A stretch of DNA of 32,542 nucleotides, from contig JAFYVJ010000077.1 of NCBI GenBank assembly GCA_017549185.1, positions 1-32,542 on the forward strand, written 5' to 3'. The number at the start of each line of letters is the position of its first letter. Within the stretch, counting starts at the first letter, position 1. The notes below the pieces were generated by a model. It worked only from the letters and a program-made list of their open reading frames with translations, made no database searches and had not been told where the DNA came from. Shown here one piece after another: positions 14,259-21,853 of the stretch. Source of the DNA: Roseburia sp. Its GTDB lineage: Bacteria; Bacillota; Clostridia; Lachnospirales; Lachnospiraceae. Both the position numbers and the translations under genes were made by a program.

Positions 14259-16772
14259 TCATCTTTTTTCCCAAAATTTTTTCAAATATGTCTCTATGTC
14301 TTGTACTGAACAAATCTCATAATTCTCCCATTCGCGTGGGAATAAGCATCTATAATCACTCTGCAAAAAACGTTCATCTAACAATTCGATTACACCTATG
14401 TCTTCAATGGTACGAATAACTCTTCCTGCCGCCTGCAATACCTTATTCATCCCCGGATAACGATAAGCATAATCAAATCCTAATCCGGTTACTTTTTCAT
14501 AATAGTTCATTAATATCTCACGCTCATTACTAATCTGAGGCAATCCTGTTCCTACAATTATCGCACCAATTAATTGTTCATATTTTAAATCGATTCCTTC
14601 TCCAAAAATACCTCCCATAACACAAAATGCTACTAGTGAATTGTCCCGTTCCACTGTAAATTCTGCAAGAAAACTTTCTCTCTCGTCTTCTCTCATACCA
14701 TTTTCCTGCAATAGTGTGTCAATTCCCCTTAAAGTCTGACTTTTAAACATTTCATATACCTGTTGCATCATTTTATAAGACGGAAAGAATACCATATAAT
14801 TGCCTCGTTTTGCACTAGCAGTTTTGGCAATATAATCCGCAATCCTAGAAAATTCTACCTGATTTCGTCTTGTATATTTACTACTGACGTCTCTTCCCAC
14901 TAAAAGCAGGCGTTGTTCCTCTAAAAAAGCTGTCTCTGCGTAAATAGCATAATTATCCTCTTTTGTGGACAAAAGACTCTTATAATACTGAATTGGCAAT
15001 AACGTAGCCGAGAAAAATATCGTAGCATTTCCCTTGTTCAAGCAATTTTGCAAATTGGCTGATGGATCTACACAATACAATTTCAACATAAATCGTCCGT
15101 CTTCTGTGTGTTCGGAATATATGACATAATGAGAATCCAAAAGTTCATATATATTCAAAAAATTCCTGATATTCAAATAAAACTCCGTCACTGTTTTACG
15201 TTCAGGAAACTCTATCTGCTTTTGTAAAAATTCATCCAAATTAGATGCAAGTCGTTGCAATGCAAATACGAAATTGCCAATATTATCATAGATCACATAT
15301 TTTTCACACTCACGCTTGTAATCTAGTAAAATCTTATTACATTTATTAAAATCATTCTCCAAACGGCTATCGTACCGCTTCACTAGCTTTTTAACTTCTA
15401 GAAAATCCTCTTTATAAACCTGTGCACTATACATCTCCCGACTGCGTTCTACCAGATTGTGTGCCTCGTCTACTAAGAAAATATAATCCCCTCTTATTCC
15501 CTCTGCAAAAAAACGTTTTAAATAAACATTTGGATCAAACACATAATTATAATCACAAATAATATTGTCACACCAGGAAGACAAATCCAAACATAGCTCA
15601 AATGGACACACCGTATGTACCTTTGCCTGCTCCTGTATCACTTCCCTTGTCAACACGTCTTCCTGTTGCAAAAGCTCATATACCGCATCATTTACTCGGT
15701 CAAAATGCCCTTTTGCATATGGACAATGAACCGGATTGCATTCCATTTCTTCGCACAGACACATTTTTTCTTTTGCAGTAATCTGAATAATCTTCGCTTG
15801 ATAGCCATCTTTTCGTAATAGTTCAAATGCTTCTTTTGCCACAGTACCGGTAATCGTTTTCGCAGTAAGATAAAATATACGGTCTCCCAATTCCTCTCCC
15901 ACAGCCTTTACAGAAGGGAACACGGTAGAAATCGTTTTTCCTACACCAGTCGGAGCCTGAATAAAAAGATTCTTCTTCCGATTAATGGTCCGATACACTC
16001 CTGCTGCCAAGTCTTTCTGACCTTTCCGGTATTCATAAGGGAACTGTAACCCTTTTATAGATGCTTGACGACATTTCCTCCATTCATACTGAAAATCTGC
16101 CCATTTTTTATATTCTTCGATTAATTCAAAAAACCATTTCTGCAATTCTTCAAAAGTAAACTCTTCGTTAAAATATCGAATATCTTCTGTATCCAAGTTA
16201 CAATACGTCATCTGTACTCCGATGCGGGTAATATCATGTTGTAGGGCATAAATATAGGCATAACACATTGCCTGAGCTTTATGCACCATTACAGGACCTG
16301 TCATGGCATCTAATTTACGATAGACACCCTTTATCTCGTCAATGGTCACATACATCTCATCCGTAATCTGTATATGATTAAAGTTATCAGCATAGTTTAC
16401 CTGTTTCCTATCAATAGCAAAATTCTGTTTCATTATTTCCTGCATAGAATTTGCTGCGTTTGTATTCTCCGTATTCCATATCATAGGTTCTAGAATATCA
16501 TATGTATCAATTTGAATACCATCTGCTCTGCCTTCTATAATAAGGTCATATTTCTCTTCTGTAAGCACTAGTTTAAGAGGCACTTCAGCATGATAATTAC
16601 TTCCTTTGCGCCGTTGGATTTTACGATGGATACGGCTGCCCTCCTGCATCGCCTCGGCTGATGCACCTCTTCCAACCCGATTATCGATGTCACCTTCCCG
16701 CAGGATAAATTCCACAAGGTTACGCACAGAAATCTTTATAACACTTCTAGTTTCATTTTCTTTTCCTTTCAT
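14259..16772 (-). CDS. Rad3/DinG-type Fe-S helicase fused to an N-terminal RecB-like nuclease domain
   Basis: An 837-residue superfamily-2 helicase. Residues 10-225 form a PD-(D/E)XK nuclease domain: His49 in GSRIHRK, Asp84 in EGRADG, Glu146/Lys148 in IDEIKG and the QxxxY motif at 167 (QAMCYAY). The helicase part has Walker A APTGVGKT at 273-280, the DEAH box at 435-438, four cysteines suited to an XPD-type Fe-S cluster (near 340, 345, 350 and 389; ECNPVHCPYA and VCPFEL), and late motifs GIFGEGIDL and QAAGRVIR. It probably unwinds 5'-to-3' and processes damaged DNA (family knowledge plus inference). The ribosome binding site AAAGGAGGT lies 5 nt before the ATG. It is monocistronic, with its own terminator and a long upstream gap. 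Confidence 0.9.
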   Translation of the reverse strand: MKGKENETRSVIKISVRNLVEFILREGDIDNRVGRGASAEAMQEGSRIHRKIQRRKGSNYHAEVPLKLVLTEEKYDLIIEGRADGIQIDTYDILEPMIWNTENTNAANSMQEIMKQNFAIDRKQVNYADNFNHIQITDEMYVTIDEIKGVYRKLDAMTGPVMVHKAQAMCYAYIYALQHDITRIGVQMTYCNLDTEDIRYFNEEFTFEELQKWFFELIEEYKKWADFQYEWRKCRQASIKGLQFPYEYRKGQKDLAAGVYRTINRKKNLFIQAPTGVGKTISTVFPSVKAVGEELGDRIFYLTAKTITGTVAKEAFELLRKDGYQAKIIQITAKEKMCLCEEMECNPVHCPYAKGHFDRVNDAVYELLQQEDVLTREVIQEQAKVHTVCPFELCLDLSSWCDNIICDYNYVFDPNVYLKRFFAEGIRGDYIFLVDEAHNLVERSREMYSAQVYKEDFLEVKKLVKRYDSRLENDFNKCNKILLDYKRECEKYVIYDNIGNFVFALQRLASNLDEFLQKQIEFPERKTVTEFYLNIRNFLNIYELLDSHYVIYSEHTEDGRFMLKLYCVDPSANLQNCLNKGNATIFFSATLLPIQYYKSLLSTKEDNYAIYAETAFLEEQRLLLVGRDVSSKYTRRNQVEFSRIADYIAKTASAKRGNYMVFFPSYKMMQQVYEMFKSQTLRGIDTLLQENGMREDERESFLAEFTVERDNSLVAFCVMGGIFGEGIDLKYEQLIGAIIVGTGLPQISNEREILMNYYEKVTGLGFDYAYRYPGMNKVLQAAGRVIRTIEDIGVIELLDERFLQSDYRCLFPREWENYEICSVQDIETYLKKFWEKR

Positions 16773-16873
16773 GTGCGACCTCCTTTCCTTCTCCTAGCCA
16801 TACGTTTCCACATCGTCAGCTTACGATATCTGCTATTCTTATTACAGTTTCCTTCTTACACATCACTCATATG

Positions 16874-16991
16874 ATTATCTGTATCCTTGCATCTTTTCCG
16901 CTTCTTTATTACAAATTATCTGTACCCTTGCATCTTTTCCTCTTCTTTATTACAAATTATCTATACCCTTGCATCTGTTCCTCTTATTATT
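16874..16991. repeat. 41-bp tandem repeat, about 2.9 copies
   Basis: Units starting ATTATCTGTA at 16874, 16915 and 16956 repeat with a 41-bp period (core CCTTGCATCTTTTCC, TTCTTTATTACAA). The third unit is diverged at its end. It sits about 100-220 nt upstream of the helicase gene. No coding frame runs through it. Confidence 0.8.
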
Positions 16992-17002
16992 TCCATTACT
17001 TA

Positions 17003-17096
17003 TAACAACTCAGCGCTAAGGCAATTTTCATAAAATACAGGCATTTACTCGCTGAACAAAATACTTTTTTAAAAATTTCTTTATCAAAAAGCCAAC
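17003..17096. other. Conserved non-coding element (related to 10134-10228)
   Basis: Aligns over about 95 nt with the element before guaB. This copy can form a stem TCAGCG (17010-17015) with CGCTGA (17050-17055). The gap 16773-17482 also holds the 41-bp repeats and the left inverted-repeat array; I see no gene in it. Confidence 0.5.
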
Positions 17097-17214
17097 CGTA
17101 AATAGATAGTTGCTATTATTTTATTATAGTCAAACTAATATGAGAGAGCAATCAATAATTTAAATAGTTCCTCTCTCCTCATAATCCTTTGTCAAAATTC
17201 TCTCTATTGCTCTG

Positions 17215-17387
17215 TTTGGGTATAATAAAGCAACTATCTTTCTTTTTACCCATTTTTTTATATAACTTGGGTAAGGATATTTTCTCAAGTCGCTATATGC
17301 CCAAATTATTGCTTAGAGTAGTGATTTTTCATTATATTTTCCACTTTTTTGGGTATTGTCATTTTATTTAATTTGCCTATACCCAAT
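17215..17387. repeat. Left array of three GGGTA-N24-TACCC inverted repeats
   Basis: Three units: 17218-17251, 17269-17302 and 17351-17384. Each has a GGGTA arm, exactly 24 nt of unrelated AT-rich sequence, and a TACCC (once TGCCC) arm; the consensus is close to TTTGGGTA...TACCCAAA. Offsets between units are 51 and 82 nt. The right array at 18558-18730 has the same spacing and nearly the same layout. Function unknown; the constant spacing with variable filler suggests DNA sites for a dimeric or tetrameric protein. Confidence 0.85.
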
Positions 17388-17482
17388 AGACTCTTTTTTA
17401 ATGAACTCAATTCCTATTAATCGCCTTTAAGGATTTATTTATTGACATTTACATGCTTTGTTGAAGCTGATTACCATCACTT

Positions 17483-18262
17483 TCATCCAAAATACTGTTC
17501 AATTATATTTTCTATCACTTCAGAATTTAATGGATTTTCCTGTGTTTCAAAGGTCATAATTAATCGAATGGATGGTAGGATACCATGTGTATTATAGTTC
17601 TCTATCTTTTTAAATGCTTTTTGTGCATATTCTCTATCATCCATTCTTCCAAAGTGCTCCCAATAGTACACTTCCCCTGTTATCGGATGTCGAATAGTAA
17701 AATCCGGATATATTATTATTTTCCCCAATTGCAGTGCACATTCATATCGAAATGGTATCTGTCTCTTATATAATGCCATGTCAATAAGTGCCTCCGACTT
17801 AGAACGCACATAATGTCCTGAACTGGTTTTTATTATTAAATTTTCCGGAAACTTTTTATTTTGTTCATAAGGGGATTTTTGCCACTCTAGAAATTCTTGT
17901 GAATTAGTTTTAAAGTACGGGGAAAGTAATTTTTGATATTCTGATGATTCTACAAGCAATTGTTCTGCCTGATTCAATCCTAATTGAGATTTTCTTAGAT
18001 ATGCTTTGATTGCTTCTTTTTCTTGCAGCAAATCTTCTTTTAATAGAGTTAAATATTTCTTTGCTGCTAGTTGTTCTGCTAATTTTCTATTTTTCTTTGG
18101 AATATAAATATTGTTTTTTCCATTACTATGATACCATTTGTAATACTTACCATTACTAGAACAATTTAGCTTTCCTTCCGGCATACCAGCTATAAGTTTT
18201 TCTATTTCTTCTATCTTTTTCTCTATTTTAGCTTTTCGCTGTAACATCTGGTGGTAGTCCAT
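17483..18262 (-). CDS. Uncharacterised protein with restriction-endonuclease-like core
   Basis: A 259-residue protein I cannot assign to a named family. Residues 5-25 and 55-95 look like coiled coils rich in Lys and Glu. Residues 40-54 (YYKWYHSNGKNNIYI) form a small beta unit. The C-terminal part (150-235) looks like a PD-(D/E)XK nuclease core: Glu157 in RSKSEALI, PDF with Asp187, then YWEHFGRMDD with Glu202, where the usual E-x-K lysine is not obvious. AGGAG lies 6 nt before the ATG. The gene stands alone and is flanked on both sides by matching arrays of inverted repeats (17215-17387 and 18558-18730), which suggests that the arrays and the gene belong together. It could be a DNA-processing or defence enzyme; this is inference. 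Confidence 0.7.
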   Translation of the reverse strand: MDYHQMLQRKAKIEKKIEEIEKLIAGMPEGKLNCSSNGKYYKWYHSNGKNNIYIPKKNRKLAEQLAAKKYLTLLKEDLLQEKEAIKAYLRKSQLGLNQAEQLLVESSEYQKLLSPYFKTNSQEFLEWQKSPYEQNKKFPENLIIKTSSGHYVRSKSEALIDMALYKRQIPFRYECALQLGKIIIYPDFTIRHPITGEVYYWEHFGRMDDREYAQKAFKKIENYNTHGILPSIRLIMTFETQENPLNSEVIENIIEQYFG

Positions 18263-18557
18263 TTATTTCTCCTGTTTTCATATTTTCAATTCGTAAATCC
18301 AGAACAAAGAATATACTTCGTGTGCTCTCGTTCATTTTCTCACGGTTAGTATAATAATTGCCTCTGTCAACTGAATAGTTACCCTATTTCTAACTATCTA
18401 AACATACTTTACACATCTCGTAAAGTAGAAAATAATTATCCTCTTAGGATGATTTTCATTATAATTTTTTAAGTACTAGTAAAACTGCACAAATTTTTGC
18501 ACATTCTATTTTCTGCTGCTTTTTCCAATCACTTTAATTCTTATTACATCTATATAG

Positions 18558-18730
18558 ATTGGGTATTAAATATTTGTTTTTAAATGTAACACCCACAATT
18601 ATTGATATTTTGGGTACTTACTTCGATTTAGCTATTCTAATACCCAAATATAGTAAAAAATCATATCTTTTTCTATATTTTTGTCTTTTTTTGGGCATCT
18701 AAATGATTTATCACACTCTCATATCCAAAT
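18558..18730. repeat. Right array of three GGGTA-N24-TACCC inverted repeats
   Basis: Units at 18561-18594 (second arm CACCC), 18612-18645 and 18693-18726 (arms GGGCA and TATCC). Every filler is exactly 24 nt, and unit offsets are 51 and 81 nt, against 51 and 82 in the left array, in the same orientation. The fillers have diverged almost completely. The array lies 300-465 nt upstream of the nuclease-like gene. The rest of the gap 18263-18902 holds two small hairpins near 18400-18455 and no convincing gene. Confidence 0.83.
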
Positions 18731-18818
18731 TCGTATAAGAAAAGTCCACATTTGCCCTTTAAGTGTAATAAACAGAAAATTTTTCCTTTCAGTAACAAGA
18801 AATCATGCCCACAATCAA

Positions 18819-18866
18819 CAAAAAGAGTATCACTTTTGTCACTTAACAAAAGCAATACTCTTTTTT
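18819..18866 (-). terminator. Bidirectional terminator after the mannitol-dehydrogenase-family gene
   Basis: AAAAGAGTAT (18821-18830) pairs with ATACTCTTTT (18855-18864), with inner pairing ACTTTTGT/ACAAAAG. There is an A run on the left and a T run on the right, so it works in both directions. Confidence 0.85.
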
Positions 18867-18902
18867 CCTATTTTTCAGTGTGATTTAAACTTTCTGTTTA
18901 TT

Positions 18903-20516
18903 TTACACGTACTTCTCAAGTGTTTTAGCAACGGCACCTGGTCCGGCAATCATTTCTTCGAAGTACTGGCATACTAAATCTGCCATACCTACTTCGTGAA
19001 GGTTAACACCCCAAATCTTTGTATTACCAAGGATATCGTTTAATGTAGCCTTAACATCGCATGCTTCACCAAGTTTAACATCAGCTACTACCGGACAAAC
19101 TTCTTCAAGCATTGGGTCTGCACTTAATTCAAATGCATTACCATTATCATCAACTGCCATTAAGTAACGTAACCATCCTGCAAATACTAATGGAATTAAC
19201 TTAAGGTCTGCTACGTTTAATTCTTCTGATGCTGCATAAGCTTTAATTGTTTCACCGAAACGGATAGCAAGTTTCTGTGATGTATCTGTTGCAATACGCT
19301 GTGGAGCATCTGGCATAAATGGGTTAGGAATACGAACATTAACTACTGCATTAATGAATTCGTTAGGATCCATGATACCTGGATTAACTACTACTGGAAG
19401 ACCTTCCTTATAACCAACGCCTTCTACTAATTTTCTTAATACCGGATTCTGCATTTCTTTTGAAAGTAAATCATAACCTAAAATACAGCCAAATACAGCA
19501 AGTGTTGTATGAAGTGGGTTTAAGCATGTACATACTTTCATCTTCTCAACTTTATCTACTGTTTCACGTTCTGTAAAGATAATGCCGCCTTTTGTTAATT
19601 CTGTTGGACATCCGTTAGGGAATGCATTTTCAATTACTAAGTATTCACATTCTTCTGCGTTTACGAATGGAGCTACGAAGCTTCCCATTGTTGTTTTAAC
19701 TGTTTCTAATCCGTCGATGTTGTCTTTTCCTAACATTTCTACGATAGAAGCGTCTGGTCTTGGTGTGATCTTATCAATCATTGACCATGGGAATGCAACT
19801 TTATCCTTGTCATCGATGTAAGCTTCGAAACCTGCATCTGCTAATCCTCTCTTGCACCATTCTTTAGAGAATGCAGAGATTGCTGCGTATAATTTGTCAC
19901 CATTGTGTGAGCAGTTGTCCATAGAAACCATAGAAATTGGTTTTGCACCTGCCTGATAACGAGCGTAAAGTAATGAAGCAACTTTACCAATGTAGCTGTT
20001 TGGTTTTTCCGGACCTGCTTCCATATCAGCTGCTACTGCTGGAGCATAGTTTCCATCTGGCATCCAAAGATTGTAACCTTTTTCTGTGATTGTGAAACTA
20101 CCCATCTGTAAAGAATCTTTTGTAAAGATTTCTTTTAAGCGGCTGTAATCAACGTCATTATTTGAATCTAATGCTAAAGATTCTACTACAGAACCAACTA
20201 CTGTCTTTTCAACATTACCACTAGCCTTTAATGTAACTAAGATGTGGTAATCATCATGTGGATGATTCATTTTCTCAACGATTTCATAGTCGAAACCTTC
20301 TGCTACTATAATCCCACGATCCATTAAACCTTCATTTAAAATGTTCTGCATAACATTTGCCTGGAATGCACGGAACAAATTACCACCACCGAAGTGTACC
20401 CAGAATGGATTCTCTTTTGTATTAGCTGTTACTTTTTCACGATCAAACTGTGGAAGCTTATATCCTGCTGCTTCCCATGCTGCTCTGTCCTGTAAACCTA
20501 CTTTTGTTAATTGCAT
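18903..20516 (-). CDS. Mannitol dehydrogenase family oxidoreductase (fructuronate reductase-like)
   Basis: A 537-residue member of the polyol-specific long-chain dehydrogenase family, which uses NAD(P)H to interconvert sugar acids or polyols such as fructuronate/mannonate or fructose/mannitol. The N-terminal Rossmann part has HFGGGNLFRAF at 41-51. The catalytic signature K-x5-N-x2-H is visible as KVCTCLNPLH, with PSxD-like surroundings. A GGAGGG site lies 8 nt before the ATG. It is transcribed divergently from an AraC-type regulator, the usual layout for a locally controlled sugar enzyme. Exact substrate cannot be read from sequence; UxuB (D-mannonate oxidoreductase) is the most common role in gut Clostridia, but no uxuA or uxaC lies nearby. 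Confidence 0.87.
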   Translation of the reverse strand: MQLTKVGLQDRAAWEAAGYKLPQFDREKVTANTKENPFWVHFGGGNLFRAFQANVMQNILNEGLMDRGIIVAEGFDYEIVEKMNHPHDDYHILVTLKASGNVEKTVVGSVVESLALDSNNDVDYSRLKEIFTKDSLQMGSFTITEKGYNLWMPDGNYAPAVAADMEAGPEKPNSYIGKVASLLYARYQAGAKPISMVSMDNCSHNGDKLYAAISAFSKEWCKRGLADAGFEAYIDDKDKVAFPWSMIDKITPRPDASIVEMLGKDNIDGLETVKTTMGSFVAPFVNAEECEYLVIENAFPNGCPTELTKGGIIFTERETVDKVEKMKVCTCLNPLHTTLAVFGCILGYDLLSKEMQNPVLRKLVEGVGYKEGLPVVVNPGIMDPNEFINAVVNVRIPNPFMPDAPQRIATDTSQKLAIRFGETIKAYAASEELNVADLKLIPLVFAGWLRYLMAVDDNGNAFELSADPMLEEVCPVVADVKLGEACDVKATLNDILGNTKIWGVNLHEVGMADLVCQYFEEMIAGPGAVAKTLEKYV

Positions 20517-20591
20517 TGTTAAAACCCTCCATATAAAATATTTTCATAACTTTCTAATAAAAAACCGAGCCTTTTATTTTATCTCAGCCAT

Positions 20592-20637
20592 TAGTCATAG
20601 GGCGCTCATCCGAACACGGATGAGAACCCTATGACTA
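20592..20637. repeat. REP-like palindrome, intact copy
   Basis: Outer arms TAGTCATAGGG and CCCTATGACTA are perfect over 11 bp. Inner arms CTCATCCG and CGGATGAG with loop AACA are perfect over 8 bp. Related but damaged copies lie at 21738-21818, 26893-26917 and 30258-30287. This copy lies in the 5' leader of the mannitol-dehydrogenase-family gene. Confidence 0.88.
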
Positions 20638-20642
20638 ACTTT

Positions 20643-20670
20643 ATTATATATTAATTTTCCAATTTTCCAA
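20643..20670 (-). promoter_or_regulatory. Promoter of the mannitol-dehydrogenase-family gene
   Basis: On the minus strand TTGGAA (20665-20670), a 16-nt spacer and TATAAT (20643-20648). Transcription would run through the REP-like palindrome before reaching the gene. Confidence 0.55.
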
Positions 20671-20682
20671 TTGAGAGAATTG

Positions 20683-20712
20683 TTGCATACATTGCAAAAC
20701 TTGCGGTATACT
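20683..20712 (+). promoter_or_regulatory. Likely promoter of the AraC-family gene
   Basis: TTGCAT (20683-20688), an 18-nt spacer and TATACT (20707-20712). TTGC recurs every 9 nt at 20683, 20692 and 20701, possibly an activator site. The transcript would begin near the outer stem of the structured element at 20717. Confidence 0.45.
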
Positions 20713-20716
20713 ATGA

Positions 20717-20832
20717 GTGGTGCAAAAATTACAACATGACAATTTGATTGCTTGCAAGCACAATTGGCATGTAAAATTTTTATAGCACGAATGTGCGAAT
20801 GAGAAAACCGCAGGTTTTCGAATTGGCACCAC
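20717..20832. repeat. Structured three-hairpin element E in the AraC-gene leader
   Basis: Outer stem GTGGTGC (20717-20723) with GCACCAC (20826-20832). Inside are a long hairpin with segments AAAAATT/AATTTTT, ACATG/CATGT and CAATT/AATTG and apex GCTTGCAAGC, then hairpin GCAC-GAAT-GTGC (20785-20796), then GAAAACC-GCA-GGTTTTC (20803-20819). Its plan resembles elements A and B read in the opposite direction. It fills the whole predicted 5' leader, ending 10 nt before the ribosome binding site. Confidence 0.6.
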
Positions 20833-20856
20833 AGAGTAAACAAGGAGGTACATATC

Positions 20857-21729
20857 ATGAACAAAAATTTACAATCTACTTTCAGCACCAGACAATATAT
20901 GCTGTCTAAGGACTATGAACTTTTTTATTATAACGATATCACTCCTCAAAGAGTAAATGACCATTCCCACGATTACTATGAATTCTATTTTTTCCTGGAA
21001 GGAAATGTATCTATCTCCATTGAAAAAGAAATTTTTCATCTAACCCTTGGTGACATGGTCTTAATCCCGCCTAAAGTAAAGCATCACGTCATCATACACA
21101 ACACGAATGTACCATACCGCCGTTTCGTACTTTGGATTAGTCAGGATTACTACAATAATCTAATCTCTGACTCTGCATCCTACAGCTATCTGGTAAACTA
21201 TGTGCAAAAAACCGGCAATTACCTGTTTCATAATGACTTGATTACCTTTAATGCTATCCAATTCCAAATTTTTCAATTATTAGAAGAAATCAGATTTGAC
21301 CGTTTTGGAAAAGAAGCCCGCATCCCTTTAGATGTCAATTCACTGCTTCTCCACTTAAACCGTTTGATTTATGATCGCGAGCATCCAAAAACAGAACGCG
21401 AACAACAAAACTTGTACAAAAATCTGATTTACTACATCGACGAGCATGTCAGGGAAGATCTTTCCCTAGAACAACTGGCCAATGTATTTTATCTGAGTAA
21501 ATATTACATCGCACACACATTTAAGGAACACAGTGGTATGTCTGTCCACCAGTATATTTTAAAGAAAAGGCTCCAACTCTCAAAAGAATCCATTCTAGCT
21601 GGTGTCCGTATTACCGAGGCATATCTTGCTTGTGGTTTTAAAGACTATTCCAGCTTTTTTAGAGCCTTCAAAAAGGAATATGGTATTTCTCCCAAAGAAT
21701 ACCAGGAAACCTCCATATTGCAGTCATAA
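20857..21729 (+). CDS. AraC-family transcriptional regulator with N-terminal cupin domain
   Basis: A 290-residue regulator. The N-terminal cupin/AraC-binding domain (about 15-110) shows HSHDYYEFYFFLEG and LGDMVLIPPKVKHH, the sugar-sensing beta-barrel pattern. The C-terminal part (about 190-285) has two helix-turn-helix units: LSLEQLANVFYLSKYYIAHTFK and ITEAYLACGFKDYSSFFRAFKKEYGISPKEY. The ribosome binding site AAGGAGG is 8 nt before the ATG. It is divergent from the mannitol-dehydrogenase-family gene, so it probably controls that gene in response to a related sugar acid (inference). Its mRNA leader contains a strongly folded element. Confidence 0.92.
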   Translation: MNKNLQSTFSTRQYMLSKDYELFYYNDITPQRVNDHSHDYYEFYFFLEGNVSISIEKEIFHLTLGDMVLIPPKVKHHVIIHNTNVPYRRFVLWISQDYYNNLISDSASYSYLVNYVQKTGNYLFHNDLITFNAIQFQIFQLLEEIRFDRFGKEARIPLDVNSLLLHLNRLIYDREHPKTEREQQNLYKNLIYYIDEHVREDLSLEQLANVFYLSKYYIAHTFKEHSGMSVHQYILKKRLQLSKESILAGVRITEAYLACGFKDYSSFFRAFKKEYGISPKEYQETSILQS

Positions 21730-21737
21730 CACACTTC

Positions 21738-21818
21738 TAGTCATAGGTTTCTTATCTCCGCACACAGATGAGTCCCTATGACTAGTCACAGGTGGCTCAT
21801 CCGAACACGCCTTGACTA
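21738..21818. repeat. REP-like palindromes, one near-complete and one truncated copy
   Basis: TAGTCATAGG (21738-21747) pairs with CCTATGACTA (21775-21784), with a weaker inner stem. It overlaps a second, decayed unit beginning TAGTCACAGG (21783) with GCTCATCCGAACACG and ending CCTTGACTA. Same family as 20592-20637. It lies just past the AraC-gene stop and may serve as its transcript end. Confidence 0.75.
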
Positions 21819-21853
21819 AGCAATCATTATGAAAAACAACACGAACAATATCC

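Noticed and set aside
17215-18730. CRISPR array
   Set aside because: The repeated parts are only about 5-8 nt arms in inverted pairs, the fillers are 24 nt within pairs but irregular between pairs, and no cas genes are present.
17215-18730. Ends of a Tn7-like transposon with multiple transposase sites
   Set aside because: The two arrays are in direct, not inverted, orientation by their spacing, and no transposase gene lies between them. A different kind of cassette remains possible.
18673-18855. 60-codon minus-strand frame with a Cys/Lys-rich sequence (CGHDFLLLKGKIF, KGKCGLFLYEFGYES)
   Set aside because: It looks somewhat protein-like, but its start lies inside the terminator hairpin, it has no ribosome binding site, and its end overlaps the last inverted repeat of the right array. 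At most a decayed gene fragment.
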